A stretch of DNA of 64,000 bases from Prevotella sp. (GCA_017458005.1 JAFTGH010000002.1:1-64000), one strand, 5' to 3'. Counted from the stretch's first letter, positions 26,381 to 35,136 are shown. A program made the numbers and translations. The notes: generated from the letters alone by a model not told the origin.

Positions 26381-26865
26381 TGAAAGTATATCACGGCAGC
26401 ATCACCGTCATCGAGCATGCCATTGCTAACGCAGGAAGAGATAGGCTTGACTTCGGCAAAGGCTTCTATGTGACTGACATCCAGTCTCAGGCAGAATCAT
26501 GGGCTGACCGTATGAGCCGAATCAATGAAGCGTCAGGAATCGTCAGCGTCTATGAATTGGACATTGAGAAAGCCAAGAACAATCATTATTCTTATAAACA
26601 TTTCGAGCATTATGACAATGAATGGCTACAGTATATCGTTGCCAATAGAACAGGTAACACTGCCATCGAGAAGTATGACATCATAGAAGGTGGTGTGGCT
26701 AACGACAGAGTGATTGATACCGTTGAAGCATATATTGCAAATATGATGCCTCTGGAAACGGCTCTCAGAGAACTCGCACGCCACCAGCCCAATAATCAAA
26801 TATGCATCTGTAATCAGAGGGTTATTGATGACTACATGACATTTGTAGAATCTTATAAAATCTAA
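26377..26865 (+). CDS. DUF3990 family protein (putative ADP-ribosyltransferase-like toxin)
   Basis: A 162-residue protein. YHGS at 5-8 and DFGKGFYVTDIQSQAESWA at 25-43 are the DUF3990 signature and resemble the first two motifs of ADP-ribosyltransferase folds (aromatic-His-Gly, then G-x-G-F/L-Y). No signal peptide, so it acts in the cytosol. Its target, and whether it is active, are unknown. It is sandwiched between two small genes: overlap of four bases upstream and four bases' gap downstream. A second ATG follows directly (26380). Confidence 0.8.
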   Translation: MMKVYHGSITVIEHAIANAGRDRLDFGKGFYVTDIQSQAESWADRMSRINEASGIVSVYELDIEKAKNNHYSYKHFEHYDNEWLQYIVANRTGNTAIEKYDIIEGGVANDRVIDTVEAYIANMMPLETALRELARHQPNNQICICNQRVIDDYMTFVESYKI

Positions 26866-26869
26866 TGAT

Positions 26870-27076
26870 ATGCTAAGTGATTTGCTAATGTGGAACAAAA
26901 TAGGCAGAATCATAACGATCCTCTCCGAGCGCCTGAACATCTCGTCAGAGCACTCACTCGACTTATTCTATATGTCGAAGACTAATGGACGACTTCATGA
27001 TCCGACAACGCTATTATATACATTCAGCGACTGGTATATCGCTGACGAGGTGATACGTGAACTACAAACTGCGTAA
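26870..27076 (+). CDS. Small protein of the DUF3791/DUF3990 neighbourhood
   Basis: A 68-residue protein: WNKIGRIITILSERLNISSE, then SLDLFYMSKTNGRLHDP, then SDWYIADEVIREL. Similar small proteins accompany DUF3990 genes in gut anaerobes; I am not sure of the exact family name. Its stop codon touches the right direct repeat. Together with the two preceding genes it forms a tight three-gene unit. Confidence 0.7.
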   Translation: MLSDLLMWNKIGRIITILSERLNISSEHSLDLFYMSKTNGRLHDPTTLLYTFSDWYIADEVIRELQTA

Positions 27077-27109
27077 ATAAACCATTTAAACGAATAAACA
27101 AAAACGAAC
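27076..27109 (+). repeat. Direct repeat, right copy, ahead of the secreted-protein gene
   Basis: 34 bases matching 26040-26074 (about 31 of 35 positions). No TAnnTTTG element is seen directly upstream of this copy, unlike the left one. Confidence 0.8.
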
Positions 27110-27124
27110 ATAAAAATTTGAGTT

Positions 27125-30067
27125 ATGGAACACAAAGACCTAATGACCATTAGAATGCGGAGGAGTGCAATGCTTCTCCTGATGACGCTCCTCCCGTTTG
27201 GGATGTGGGCACAGACCCTGACCGTAGGTGGTGTTGATGCCACTGATGCCACTGCTATGCAAGAGGCATTCGGTTCTACTGTTACTTATAGTGCGAGTAA
27301 TAACACACTGACACTGAAAACTCCAGTAGATTTTTTTGGTTCTATCGAAAGTTCTCTTGACCAACTGACGATTGTGGTGAGTGGTAGTAATATTATAAAT
27401 GGTGATATTCATTCTACGAATCAAAATGCCACTTTGACATTTGCATCAGACCCAGAAAATACTCAGGAGACAAATATACTTGAAATTTTAAATCCAAACC
27501 AAACAGAGGTTGCTGTCATCTATGGTTTTGCCTCAATAAATTTGGGAGATATGAAATGGCAAACGGAGGGAGGACCTGTAACTTATAAGAATAACAATCT
27601 TATTGAAATTCTAACAGGCTCCCCTGCGCTCTATGCTTCCCTAACGTCATCCGATGACGTAATGAATCCAGTCATATGGATAGGTACAACTGGTGTTGTA
27701 GGAACAGATGATGATGCAAATGCAGGATGGTCATTTGATGCTGGCACTAATACTTTATCACTTAATGGTTCTTATGTTGGCGAGCCTATCATTACCAATT
27801 TTGAGGGCACTTTAAATGTGGTGCTTTCTGGAAATATCACGATAACACGTGATGCTGGAGCAGCGTTTATAGCCAATTGTAGTAATTCCAAACTGCTATT
27901 TAAAGAGTCTGAAGCCGCAGCAGGTATTATGTACCTAAATACTACCACAGTTTTTGACGGTTTCGCTAGTGTGGAGTATGATGGAAATCTGGCTCTTAAA
28001 CAATCTTCAAGTGGATACGAGATTAGTTCTGGCTATGGTATCACTATTACAACGAATGATGGTAATGATATCAATATCACATCATCTAATCGTCAGACAA
28101 TTCTGGATGGAAAGATTAAGTTTGATGGTAGAAACACCCTGATACTAAATGGTGCTGATATTGCTGGCATCACAATAGCAAGTACTAGAGCCGCTTCTTT
28201 ATCTGATGGACTAACTCTTTATCTGAAAGGTGACAATAAGATTACCAATGGTACATATGCTATTTTCAAAGCAGGAAATCAGATGCCATTGACCGTTATG
28301 ACGAATGAGGCTGATCCAGGTTCTCTGGTATATATCAATTCAACTTGTTCTTTGAGCGTGGCTAACGATGCTTTCCTTGATTTCACACCAATAGAGTATA
28401 AAAATGATCTTAAAACATCATTAGTAACAGAGACAACAGTGGCTACTGTGCAGGTCGTCACGATTGCAGTCCCTCTTGAACCAATTGTATCATCGGAAGA
28501 ACCCAAAACTATTAATGGCGGTGGTGATGGACTTGGAAAGGATATTGAGACAAAGACGACTTTAGAACTGACAGCAGGTGTGGAAGTGAATGGTATCCTC
28601 TATACACTGCCAGATACCTATGATGGATATGAAAGTCCAGAAGAGTCAGGTGCAGGAAAGAAGATTGTCGCCATCAATTCAAACATGACAGCAAGTGATG
28701 TTAATATAATTGCTGCTGAATTGGCTGCTGGAACATTGGTACCTAACACAGCCGCCTTTGCTGCCGCATTCCATGGAATGACCTTTAAGTTGCCCGCAGG
28801 TACTGGTTCCTTCACGATTACGGCAAGAACCAATGAGACTGGTGTGCTGAATGTGAAGATAGGTACACAGGATGCTCGGCAGTTTGACGATGCAAAGGAT
28901 GCATTTAAGGATTATACCATTCCTTATGTTTGTACTGAGGCTACTTATGTACTTATTTACAATACCACGCCTGCCGCTCCATCAAGTCGCTCCTTCGACG
29001 ACCGTCGTGCACCAGGACGTAAGGAGACGACAACATTGGGAATTGGTGGCTTGAATATCTCTGCCTCTTCTGTTGACGCAGTACCTGAACCAGCGTTGAG
29101 CCCGAAGATGTTGGATAAGAGTCTGGTCGCAACATGGATTTCGGGTAATCACGTGACTGTTAATGACACGGATGTGGAGGATTTGGATGACGATGCCTTT
29201 GACGATCTGACAGGGGGTGTTGCTGCATCCAGAAGAGCAATTACACCTTCCTTCATCACGTATGTCGACCTGACTGGTACGGCTATTAAGAATAAGGATG
29301 TGGATCGTACTGCACTTCCATTCAGCAAACTGGCCCCCGAGACCTTTATCTATATGCCTGCAGGCAATACGGTAAAGGCTGGTACAAAGAATGTGGTGAT
29401 TGGCTCTGTCTGCGACGAGATGGAACTCAAACAGGAGAAACAACTTGAGGTGGCTAAGAACTTCACAGCCCTTGAGGCTTCACTCGACAGAACATTCGAT
29501 ACGGAGAAGACGGGTACTATCTATCTGCCCTTCGCCCTCGACGAGGCAAAGGCAACTGAAATGGGTAAGTTCTATGAACTGACCAGCGTTGAGGGCACAA
29601 CAGTGACGATGACTTCTGTCGCATCTACCAAGGCGAACACACCGTATATGTTCAAACCAGCAAAGACGAAACTGTCCGCAGAGATGGTGGATGTGAAGAA
29701 AGATGTTCCTGCATCACCTACGGATGGAGTTATCACCTTCAAAGGAACCTATGAGTCAAAGAGCATCGTTTCCGACGGAAGTACACAATACTATTGCTTC
29801 ATGGCTGATGGTGCTAAAGCAGGTAAGTTCGTCCATGTGACGGGGACTGCCGTAACGGTGAGTCCGTATCGTGCCTACATGGTGAAGTTGGGCGCATCCG
29901 CTCGTGACTTGGATGTCATCATCGACGGTCTCTCTACGGGTGTCAGTGTGGTGAAGGATGTAAGAAGCAAGATGGATGGCGAATTCTACGATCTCAACGG
30001 TCGTCGTGTCATGTATCCCACCAAGGGACTGTATATCGTCAATGGTAAAAAGGTAATCATTAAATAA
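27125..30067 (+). CDS. Large secreted protein with repeated beta-rich domains and a sorting-type C-terminus
   Basis: A 980-residue protein of unknown function. A signal peptide ends near residue 30 (LLLMTLLPFGMWAQ). The N-terminal 450 residues look like three loosely similar units of about 120 residues, each with a TNTLSLNG/NNTLTLK-like strand and an xLxVVLSGxxxI strand; this recalls carbohydrate-binding beta-solenoid proteins, but I cannot assign a family. The C-terminus GEFYDLNGRRVMYPTKGLYI, then VNGKKVIIK, is the usual Prevotella end of exported proteins. Base composition is more AT-rich in the first half than in neighbours. It probably shares a transcript with the DUF3990 cassette. Confidence 0.8.
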   Translation: MEHKDLMTIRMRRSAMLLLMTLLPFGMWAQTLTVGGVDATDATAMQEAFGSTVTYSASNNTLTLKTPVDFFGSIESSLDQLTIVVSGSNIINGDIHSTNQNATLTFASDPENTQETNILEILNPNQTEVAVIYGFASINLGDMKWQTEGGPVTYKNNNLIEILTGSPALYASLTSSDDVMNPVIWIGTTGVVGTDDDANAGWSFDAGTNTLSLNGSYVGEPIITNFEGTLNVVLSGNITITRDAGAAFIANCSNSKLLFKESEAAAGIMYLNTTTVFDGFASVEYDGNLALKQSSSGYEISSGYGITITTNDGNDINITSSNRQTILDGKIKFDGRNTLILNGADIAGITIASTRAASLSDGLTLYLKGDNKITNGTYAIFKAGNQMPLTVMTNEADPGSLVYINSTCSLSVANDAFLDFTPIEYKNDLKTSLVTETTVATVQVVTIAVPLEPIVSSEEPKTINGGGDGLGKDIETKTTLELTAGVEVNGILYTLPDTYDGYESPEESGAGKKIVAINSNMTASDVNIIAAELAAGTLVPNTAAFAAAFHGMTFKLPAGTGSFTITARTNETGVLNVKIGTQDARQFDDAKDAFKDYTIPYVCTEATYVLIYNTTPAAPSSRSFDDRRAPGRKETTTLGIGGLNISASSVDAVPEPALSPKMLDKSLVATWISGNHVTVNDTDVEDLDDDAFDDLTGGVAASRRAITPSFITYVDLTGTAIKNKDVDRTALPFSKLAPETFIYMPAGNTVKAGTKNVVIGSVCDEMELKQEKQLEVAKNFTALEASLDRTFDTEKTGTIYLPFALDEAKATEMGKFYELTSVEGTTVTMTSVASTKANTPYMFKPAKTKLSAEMVDVKKDVPASPTDGVITFKGTYESKSIVSDGSTQYYCFMADGAKAGKFVHVTGTAVTVSPYRAYMVKLGASARDLDVIIDGLSTGVSVVKDVRSKMDGEFYDLNGRRVMYPTKGLYIVNGKKVIIK

Positions 30068-30081
30068 TGGAGGGCGATAAG

Positions 30082-30261
30082 ATGAAAAAGACATATATAG
30101 TTCCTCAGATGGAGGCATACCGCATACAGATGCAAAACAGTCTTCTCGACACTTCTAACTTGAACCCAGAGGAATGGGATGGAGGAGGCAGCGCAGGTAG
30201 TCGCCTGTTAGACGAGGATGATCCATTGAACATCCTGCTGAATGACGAGTTTGGCTTCTAA
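30082..30261 (+). CDS. Small MKKTYIVP-type protein of unknown function
   Basis: A 59-residue protein with the N-terminus MKKTYIVPQMEAYRIQMQN, then LLDTS, a Gly-rich turn (GGGSAGSRLL) and an acidic end (DEDDPLNILLNDEFGF). Prevotella and Bacteroides encode many such short proteins with an MKKxYxxP start, often next to secreted proteins. The ATG at 30082 is preferred to 30067 because of the family start and GGAGG at 30069-30073. It has no hydrophobic signal and no known role. A terminator follows. Confidence 0.7.
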   Translation: MKKTYIVPQMEAYRIQMQNSLLDTSNLNPEEWDGGGSAGSRLLDEDDPLNILLNDEFGF

Positions 30262-30279
30262 ACCCAGATAAGAGGTAGA

Positions 30280-30317
30280 GTGGGGCAGGCATTGTAAGGT
30301 GCTTGCCCCACTTTTTT
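30280..30317 (+). terminator. Rho-independent terminator
   Basis: A 12-bp GC-rich stem (30280-30291 with 30300-30311, one G-T pair) followed by six T. Confidence 0.93.
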
Positions 30318-30357
30318 AGTCTCTTAGAAAAGATTTTCAAAAAAAGTTCTCAAAAAG

Positions 30358-30389
30358 TTTGGTAGTTCCATGAAAAGTGCGTACCTTTG
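30358..30389 (+). promoter_or_regulatory. Promoter of the tRNA-Arg gene
   Basis: TTTG at 30358-30361 and TACCTTTG at 30382-30389, 20-base spacer, a full match to the Bacteroidota consensus. Confidence 0.75.
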
Positions 30390-30409
30390 CAACCGCAAAA
30401 CGAAAGGGA

Positions 30410-30483
30410 GGCTCCCTAGCTCAACTGAATAGAGCATCTGACTACGGATCAGAAGGTTGTGGGTTTGAATCCCGCGGGAGTCA
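30410..30483 (+). tRNA. tRNA-Arg (anticodon ACG)
   Basis: A 74-base cloverleaf. The acceptor GGCTCCC pairs with GGGAGTC (one G-T). D stem GCTC/GAGC, anticodon stem TCTGA/TCAGA with loop CTACGGA (anticodon 30444-30446), T stem GTGGG/CCCGC with loop TTTGAAT. The discriminator is A, and CCA is not encoded. The T-loop has T instead of the usual C at its third position. A34 is expected to be edited to inosine, letting the tRNA read CGU, CGC and CGA. Confidence 0.95.
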
Positions 30484-30484
30484 C

Positions 30485-30537
30485 AAAAAAGAAAGACCAA
30501 GACGAAAGTTTACTTTCAGTTTTGGTCTTTCTTTTTT
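30485..30537. terminator. Bidirectional terminator between tRNA-Arg and htpG
   Basis: A long stem (30485-30500 with 30522-30537) with A-run on the left and T-run on the right, so both the tRNA and the convergent htpG transcript would end in U-tracts. Confidence 0.8.
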
Positions 30538-30539
30538 GT

Positions 30540-30574
30540 GTAGTGTAGACCTTACTTAATAAGGTCTACACTAC
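30540..30574. repeat. Perfect 15-bp inverted repeat over the htpG stop codon
   Basis: 30540-30554 pairs perfectly with 30560-30574 around a 5-base loop. It contains the last codons and the stop of htpG. Confidence 0.75.
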
Positions 30575-32612
30575 GTTTCAAGAACTTATCGAGAGCCTCA
30601 CCTTGCAGCATACCATTCTGCAGCAAGGCAAGGTCGATGAGTTGATGGACGATAGAATTGCCCTTGGCATAGTCGGCAAGGATCTGCTGTTTCTTGTCTT
30701 TCTGCTCCTGCACAGCCTTCTCGGTATTCGTCTTGTCGTCCTTCTCCTCCTGTGTCAGTTCATCGGCTTTCTTCTTCTCCTGTGCCTGACGGATAGCGGC
30801 AAGACGAGCCTCTTGTCCTTTCAGTTCACTCTCAACAGGTTTGAGTGCCTCTTCTGTTGACGACTTGCATTCATCAAGGACACGCTTTACCAAAGGATGG
30901 TCGCTGTTCAGCACGAGGTTGAGTGAGTCGGGCATCTGTGCATAGAAGTTCATGCCAGGCTGGAAACGGCTCATCTCCTTCATACGGCGCATATACTCGT
31001 TCTGCGTAATCATCACAGGACGGCTCTCAGCGCCCAGTGCCTGTACCTCCACCATGAACTCCGTCTTCTCAATCTGTGGCATCTGTGAGCGGAAGACGGA
31101 TGACAAATTGGCAGACTCGTCCTCAGACAGTGTTGACTTAGGAGCGTCGTCTTTCACAATCAGTCGCTCAATGATATCGGAGTCAACACGGGTGAAGCGG
31201 CTCTTCTCGAATTTCTGCTCCAGCATCTGGATGGCAGGCACGTCAAGTTGTCCGTCCAGCAACAGCACACTGTAGCCCTTGTCCTTTGCCGCCTGGATAT
31301 AACTGTACTGCTCCTCCTTGTCTGTGGCATAGAGGAAAACGAGGGTGTCGTCCTTGTCCTTCTGTGCACTCTCGATAAGGGTCTTGTACTCATCGAACGT
31401 GAAGTATTTGCCGTCTGTGTCCTTCATCAGGGCGAAGTCCTTGGCACGGTCGTAGAAACTCTCCTCGCTGAGCATTCCGTAATTGATGAAGAGTTTCAGG
31501 TCGTCCCATTTCTCCTCATACTGTTTGCGGTCCTCCTTGAAGATGCTCTGCAAGCGGTCGGCAACCTTCTTGGTGATATAGGTGGAGATCTTCTTCACGT
31601 CACGGTCGCTCTGCAGATAGGAGCGGCTGACGTTCAGAGGAATGTCCGGCGAGTCGATGACACCATGCAACAGGGTCAGGAACTCAGGGACGATGCCCTC
31701 CACCTGGTCGGTCACGAATACTTGGTTGCAGTAGAGTTGGATTTTGTTACGCTGCAAATCGATGTTCGACTTGATGCGGGGGAAGTACAGGATACCCGTC
31801 AGGTTGAAGGGATAGTCGACATTCAGATGGATCCAGAACATCGGCTCATCGCTCATGGGGTAGAGGGTACGATAGAAACTCTTGTAGTCCTCGTCCTTTA
31901 AGCCAGAGGGTGCCTTGGTCCATAACGGCTCCACATTATTAATAATATTATCCTCGGCGGTGTCCACCATCTTCTTCTCGTCAGAAGACCATTCCTGTTT
32001 CTTGCCGAAAGCGACAGGAACAGCCATGAACTTACAGTATTTGGTGAGCAGTTCCTGAATCTTCTGCTTCTCCAAGAACTCCTTGCAGTCGTCGTCGATA
32101 TACAGGATGATGTCGGAGCCACGTTCCTCTTTCTCCGCCTCGTCAATCTCATAGGCGGGACTGCCGTCGCAACTCCATTTCACTGCCTTGGCGCCGTCTT
32201 TGTATGACTTGGTGATGATCTCCACTTTCTTGGACACCATGAACGACGAGTAGAAGCCCAGTCCGAAGTGTCCGATGATGTTGTTGGCATTGTCTTTGTA
32301 TTTCTCCAGGAAGTCGTTGACACCAGAGAAGGCGATCTGGTTGATATACTTGTCGATCTCCTCCTCAGTCATACCGATACCACGGTCGCTGATGGTGATA
32401 GTGCCTTTGTCGGTATCCAGACTGATATGGACGGCAAGGTCGCCCAACTCACCCTTGAACTCGCCCTGTTCCTTCAGGGTCTTCAACTTCTGGGTAGCGT
32501 CGACAGCGTTGCTGACCATCTCACGGAGGAATATCTCATGATCGCTGTAGAGAAACTTTTTGATGACGGGGAAGATGTTCTCAGTAGTAACCCCGATATT
32601 ACCTTTTTGCAT
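30552..32612 (-). CDS. htpG: Molecular chaperone HtpG (Hsp90)
   Basis: A 686-residue cytosolic Hsp90. The GHKL ATPase domain has FLREMVSNAVDATQKL (N-box), ISDRGIGMT (G1) and GHFGLGFYSSFMVS (G2). The middle domain has NVSRSYLQSD with the catalytic arginine. The C-terminal dimerisation region is interrupted by a charged helix rich in Lys/Glu/Gln (KKKADELTQEEKDDKTNTEK). The gene is single, with a hairpin over its stop. Confidence 0.97.
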   Translation of the reverse strand: MQKGNIGVTTENIFPVIKKFLYSDHEIFLREMVSNAVDATQKLKTLKEQGEFKGELGDLAVHISLDTDKGTITISDRGIGMTEEEIDKYINQIAFSGVNDFLEKYKDNANNIIGHFGLGFYSSFMVSKKVEIITKSYKDGAKAVKWSCDGSPAYEIDEAEKEERGSDIILYIDDDCKEFLEKQKIQELLTKYCKFMAVPVAFGKKQEWSSDEKKMVDTAEDNIINNVEPLWTKAPSGLKDEDYKSFYRTLYPMSDEPMFWIHLNVDYPFNLTGILYFPRIKSNIDLQRNKIQLYCNQVFVTDQVEGIVPEFLTLLHGVIDSPDIPLNVSRSYLQSDRDVKKISTYITKKVADRLQSIFKEDRKQYEEKWDDLKLFINYGMLSEESFYDRAKDFALMKDTDGKYFTFDEYKTLIESAQKDKDDTLVFLYATDKEEQYSYIQAAKDKGYSVLLLDGQLDVPAIQMLEQKFEKSRFTRVDSDIIERLIVKDDAPKSTLSEDESANLSSVFRSQMPQIEKTEFMVEVQALGAESRPVMITQNEYMRRMKEMSRFQPGMNFYAQMPDSLNLVLNSDHPLVKRVLDECKSSTEEALKPVESELKGQEARLAAIRQAQEKKKADELTQEEKDDKTNTEKAVQEQKDKKQQILADYAKGNSIVHQLIDLALLQNGMLQGEALDKFLKRSVDLIK

Positions 32613-32651
32613 ATACCTTATATATTATAATAATTAATTCCTGTCGTTAAT

Positions 32652-32683
32652 TTTGCAAATATCGTGCCATTTTTGTAATTTTG
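32652..32683 (+). promoter_or_regulatory. Promoter of map
   Basis: TTTG at 32652-32655 and TAATTTTG at 32676-32683, 20-base spacer, 22 bases before the ATG. Confidence 0.7.
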
Positions 32684-32705
32684 CAGCGCAAAAGAGAAAA
32701 TAACA

Positions 32706-33557
32706 ATGAAAAGAAGATGGCATTGTAAACCAGGAGAACAACCTACGGAGTTTGACAAGCGCATCATGTACTTGGAGAACAAAGGTGCTTTGGTTCCTAC
32801 TCGTGACTTGATCAAGACCCCGGAGCAGATAGAGGGCATCCGCCGTGCCGGTGTGGTGAACACAGGTGTGCTGGATGCGGTGGAGAAAGAGATTCATGCG
32901 GGTATGTCGACTTTGGAGATTGACCAGATATGTCGTGACTACTGCGAGGCACATGGTGCCATTCCCGCCTGTCTGAACTACGAGGGATTTCCCATGAGTG
33001 TCTGCACGAGTATCAACGAGGTGGTATGTCACGGTATTCCCAAAGATACGGATATCTTGGAGGAGGGCGACATCATCAATGTCGACTTCACGACGATTCT
33101 TGACGGCTATTATGCCGATGCCTCCCGTATGTTCGTCATCGGAAAGACGACACCGGAGAAGGAGCAGTTGGTGCGTGTCACCAAGGAGTGTCTGGAGATT
33201 GGTATGGAGGCTGCTAAGCCCTGGGGCTTCGTCAATGAGATTGGCAAGGCGATAGAGAAGCATGCGAGGAAATACCACTATGGAGTAGTGCGTGACCTTT
33301 GCGGTCATGGGGTGGGACTTCACTTCCACGAGGAACCAGAAGTCTGCCATTTTGCCCAGAAGGATAATGGCATGCTCTTGGTGCCTGGCATGGTGTTCAC
33401 CATCGAGCCGATGATTAACATGGGCACTTGGAAAGTCTTCATCGATGCGGACGACCCCTACGGATGGGAAGTCATCTCAGAGGACGAGCAGCCCAGTGCC
33501 CAGTGGGAGCATACCTTCCTCATGACAGAGCATGGTCTGGAAATATTAACCCATTAA
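32706..33557 (+). CDS. map: Type I methionine aminopeptidase
   Basis: A 283-residue metallopeptidase removing the initiator methionine. Metal ligands appear as Asp in NVDFTTILDG and YYADASRMF, His in GHGVGLHFHEEP, Glu in FTIEPMIN and the final Glu in WEHTFL. An N-terminal extension of about 35 residues (MKRRWHCKPGEQPTEFDKRI) precedes the catalytic domain, as in many Bacteroidota. tsaD follows after a 30-base gap that holds an ATATCG repeat. Confidence 0.96.
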   Translation: MKRRWHCKPGEQPTEFDKRIMYLENKGALVPTRDLIKTPEQIEGIRRAGVVNTGVLDAVEKEIHAGMSTLEIDQICRDYCEAHGAIPACLNYEGFPMSVCTSINEVVCHGIPKDTDILEEGDIINVDFTTILDGYYADASRMFVIGKTTPEKEQLVRVTKECLEIGMEAAKPWGFVNEIGKAIEKHARKYHYGVVRDLCGHGVGLHFHEEPEVCHFAQKDNGMLLVPGMVFTIEPMINMGTWKVFIDADDPYGWEVISEDEQPSAQWEHTFLMTEHGLEILTH

Positions 33558-33560
33558 CGT

Positions 33561-33587
33561 TCGCAATATCGTATATCGTAATATCGA
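33561..33587 (+). repeat. TCGCAATATCG-type intra-operon repeat (map-tsaD gap)
   Basis: TCGCAATATCGTATATCG followed by another AATATCG unit, filling the gap. The first 18 bases are identical to 57731-57748. Confidence 0.65.
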
Positions 33588-34616
33588 ATGGCAAAAGAAA
33601 TCTACATCTTAGGCATAGAAAGTTCTTGCGACGACACTTCCGCAGCCGTCTTGAAGGATGGTGTGCTCTTGTCGAATGTGACTGCCTCGCAGGCGGTCCA
33701 TGAGGCATACGGTGGTGTGGTGCCAGAACTTGCCTCACGTGCCCACCAGCAGAATGTGGTCCCTGTGGTCGATCAGGCAATCAAGAAGGCTGGTATCACG
33801 AAGGAGCAACTGACGGCAATAGCCTTCACCCGTGGTCCCGGACTGATGGGCTCCCTGTTGGTGGGAGTCAGTTTCGCCAAGGGCTTTGCCCGCTCTCTGG
33901 GGATTCCCCTGATTGACGTGAACCACCTGCAAGGACATGTCATGGCACACTTCATCAAGGAGTCAGACGACGATAACACTCAGCCGCCACTGCCTTTCCT
34001 CTGTCTGTTGGTCAGCGGTGGCAACTCCCAGATAGTCAAGGTGAATGCCTATAACGACATGGAGGTGCTGGGACAGACCATCGACGATGCCGCAGGCGAG
34101 GCTATCGACAAATGCTCGAAGGTGATGGGACTGGGCTATCCAGGTGGTCCTATCATCGACCGGTTGGCTCGACAAGGCAACCCCAAGGCATACCAGTTTG
34201 CCGAACCGCAAATCCCTGGTCTCGACTATAGTTTCTCAGGTCTTAAGACCTCGTTCCTTTATAATATGAGGAAATGGGTGGAGGAAGACCCCGATTTCAT
34301 CGAGCACCACAAAGAGGATATCGCTGCCTCGTTGGAATGGACCATTGTGGATATCCTGATGAAGAAACTGCGTCTTGCCGTCAAGCAGACGGGCATCAAG
34401 CATGTTGCCGTGGCGGGTGGCGTGAGTGCCAATAACGGACTGCGCAATGCCTTCCACGACCATGCCAAGCGTTACGGGTGGACCATCTACATTCCTAAGT
34501 TCAGTTATACCACCGATAATGCCGCCATGATCGGCATCGTGGGCTATTATAAATATCTTGATGGCGTGACGTGTCCTATCGATGCGCCTGCCTTCTCGAA
34601 AGTAACATTCAAATAA
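33588..34616 (+). CDS. tsaD: tRNA N6-adenosine threonylcarbamoyltransferase
   Basis: A 342-residue ASKHA-fold protein that completes t6A37 formation with TsaB and TsaE. GIESSCDDTSAAV is the N-terminal signature, the metal-binding His pair is in NHLQGHVMAHF, and GGVSANNGLRN is the nucleotide-binding end. Length is normal. The pncC-type gene follows after seven bases. Confidence 0.97.
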   Translation: MAKEIYILGIESSCDDTSAAVLKDGVLLSNVTASQAVHEAYGGVVPELASRAHQQNVVPVVDQAIKKAGITKEQLTAIAFTRGPGLMGSLLVGVSFAKGFARSLGIPLIDVNHLQGHVMAHFIKESDDDNTQPPLPFLCLLVSGGNSQIVKVNAYNDMEVLGQTIDDAAGEAIDKCSKVMGLGYPGGPIIDRLARQGNPKAYQFAEPQIPGLDYSFSGLKTSFLYNMRKWVEEDPDFIEHHKEDIAASLEWTIVDILMKKLRLAVKQTGIKHVAVAGGVSANNGLRNAFHDHAKRYGWTIYIPKFSYTTDNAAMIGIVGYYKYLDGVTCPIDAPAFSKVTFK

Positions 34617-34623
34617 TACGGTC

Positions 34624-35136
34624 ATGTTAGATTTTGAAAGTAAGATTATCAGCAGGGAGGTTAGTCAACTGCTATGGGAAATGGAGAAAACTGTAGGTAC
34701 AGCCGAGAGTTGTACGGGTGGACGTATTGCCGAGGCACTCATCTCTGTCCCTGGCGCGTCGAAGTATTTCAAAGGTGGTGTCGTCTCTTATGTTGACGAG
34801 ATCAAAGAGCGACTGCTGAACGTCGACGCGCAAGTGTTGGAGGAGCAGACTGCCGTCTGTGAGGAAGTGGCTCGCCAAATGGTCATTGGCGCTTGTAAGA
34901 CACTCAATACCGACTACGCCATTGCCGCTACAGGATTCGCTGGTCCGACAGGCGGCACAAAGGATATCCCCGTTGGCACCATCTGGCTTGCCTGCGGAAC
35001 ACCAGACCAGCAGGTTACCCTCAAAGTGGAGGAGGACCACGGACGGGACATCAATCTCGCCATAGCCACCCATAAAGCGATGCAGATGTTTCTGGATTAC
35101 CTCAAAACAGAAATGGGAGAGACAACGGAGCGTTAA
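34624..35136 (+). CDS. pncC: CinA C-terminal/PncC-type nicotinamide-nucleotide amidohydrolase
   Basis: A 170-residue single-domain CinA_C protein. TAESCTGGRIAEAL holds the catalytic Ser region, and SKYFKGGVVSYVDEIK and GFAGPTGGTKDIPVGTIW are family signatures. Members deamidate NMN to nicotinate mononucleotide in NAD recycling. The N-terminal MoCF-like domain of full CinA is absent. Confidence 0.9.
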   Translation: MLDFESKIISREVSQLLWEMEKTVGTAESCTGGRIAEALISVPGASKYFKGGVVSYVDEIKERLLNVDAQVLEEQTAVCEEVARQMVIGACKTLNTDYAIAATGFAGPTGGTKDIPVGTIWLACGTPDQQVTLKVEEDHGRDINLAIATHKAMQMFLDYLKTEMGETTER

